Positions 14,534 to 14,660 of a DNA stretch of 14,660 bases are shown here, in pieces (within the stretch, counting starts at the first letter, position 1; each line of letters starts with the position of its first letter). The notes beneath the pieces were generated by a model that saw nothing but the letters and a program-made list of their open reading frames with translations, was not told where the DNA came from and made no database searches. The stretch covers positions 1 through 14,660 of the forward strand of contig JBLMZJ010000141.1 in NCBI GenBank assembly GCA_050258735.1, read 5' to 3'. The position numbers and the translations under genes are program-made. The DNA is from Syntrophomonas_A sp050258735 (lineage in GTDB: Bacteria; Bacillota; Syntrophomonadia; Syntrophomonadales; Syntrophomonadaceae).

Positions 14534-14545
14534 TGCCCTACAATC

Positions 14546-14637
14546 AGCACCACCCGTCTAACGGGTGGTTTGCTCTGAGGCTATAAGCCTCTGTTACCGG
14601 CCAGCGTCTAAAGACGCTGGCTTTCACATTCGTTCAA
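14546..14637. mobile_element. Cluster of perfect hairpins, possible IS200/IS605-type end
   Basis: There are three adjacent stems: ACCACCCGT-CTA-ACGGGTGGT (14549-14569), GAGGCT-ATA-AGCCTC (14577-14591) and GCCAGCGTC-TAAA-GACGCTGGC (14600-14621). AGC/GCT (14546-14548, 14572-14574) can extend the first. The small loops and close spacing resemble the subterminal hairpins of IS200/IS605-family elements. A TCAA at 14634-14637 follows the last hairpin, as at some right ends. No transposase or TnpB gene is visible before the window ends, so this is tentative. Confidence 0.35.
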
Positions 14638-14660
14638 GCTACTGTGCCTTTGCCACTTTT

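Noticed and set aside
14546..14621. The row of hairpins as a CRISPR array.
   Set aside because: The hairpins differ in sequence and are not separated by spacers of regular length; there is no repeated unit.

Overview
The window looks like chromosomal DNA of an anaerobic Gram-positive bacterium of the Clostridia type. A member of, or relative of, the Syntrophomonas/Desulfotomaculum-like groups is a guess from style, not a demonstrated assignment. The reasons are strong AGGAGG-type ribosome binding sites, an oxygen-sensitive class III ribonucleotide reductase, a complete argCJBD-type arginine cluster, SigA-like promoters, and intergenic palindromic repeats of kinds common in such genomes. All eleven genes I can support lie on the minus strand, so transcription runs from high to low coordinates.

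Layout in transcription order. (1) 14660-14193 is a gene-free, repeat-rich leader. It holds a tight cluster of perfect hairpins (possibly an IS200/IS605-type end), a ~246 bp inverted-repeat-bounded element full of palindromes, and then a well-formed promoter overlapped by an ARG-box-like operator. (2) 14192-6752 is the arginine cluster argC - (inserted inverted-repeat element) - argJ - argB - argD - argF - GNAT acetyltransferase - argG, closed by a strong rho-independent terminator. These genes cover glutamate to argininosuccinate. argH, carAB and a recognisable argA are not in the window. (3) 6689-5654 is a monocistronic unit with its own promoter and terminator. It encodes a 286-residue flagellin-family protein with flagellin-like N- and C-terminal D1 helices, but without the usual terminal D0 tail and without flagellar neighbours. 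This is the most unusual gene here. (4) 5564-3270 is nrdD, the anaerobic ribonucleotide reductase. It has a SigA-type promoter, two tandem NrdR-box-like sites about three helical turns apart, a likely TTG start and a terminator hairpin; no nrdG activase is present. (5) 3171-1511 is murJ, the lipid II flippase, followed by a long hairpin terminator. (6) 1500-944 is a gene-free stretch with palindromic repeats and a pair of direct repeats. (7) 943-145 is a secreted NlpC/P60-type cysteine hydrolase and its terminator.

How the genes work together: ArgC, ArgB, ArgD and ArgJ run the acetylated (cyclic) ornithine pathway. ArgF and ArgG then carry ornithine through citrulline to argininosuccinate. 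ArgB carries the N-terminal extension and C-terminal signature of arginine-inhibited kinases, so feedback inhibition and ArgR-type repression probably act together. MurJ and the NlpC/P60 protein both concern the cell wall, but they are separated by ~660 bp and two repeat regions and need not be co-regulated. No CRISPR array, tRNA, rRNA or complete transposase gene is visible. I did not find a clear-cut new multi-gene system. The best candidates for something undescribed are the orphan flagellin-like protein, the GNAT enzyme embedded in the arg operon, and the structured element upstream of argC.
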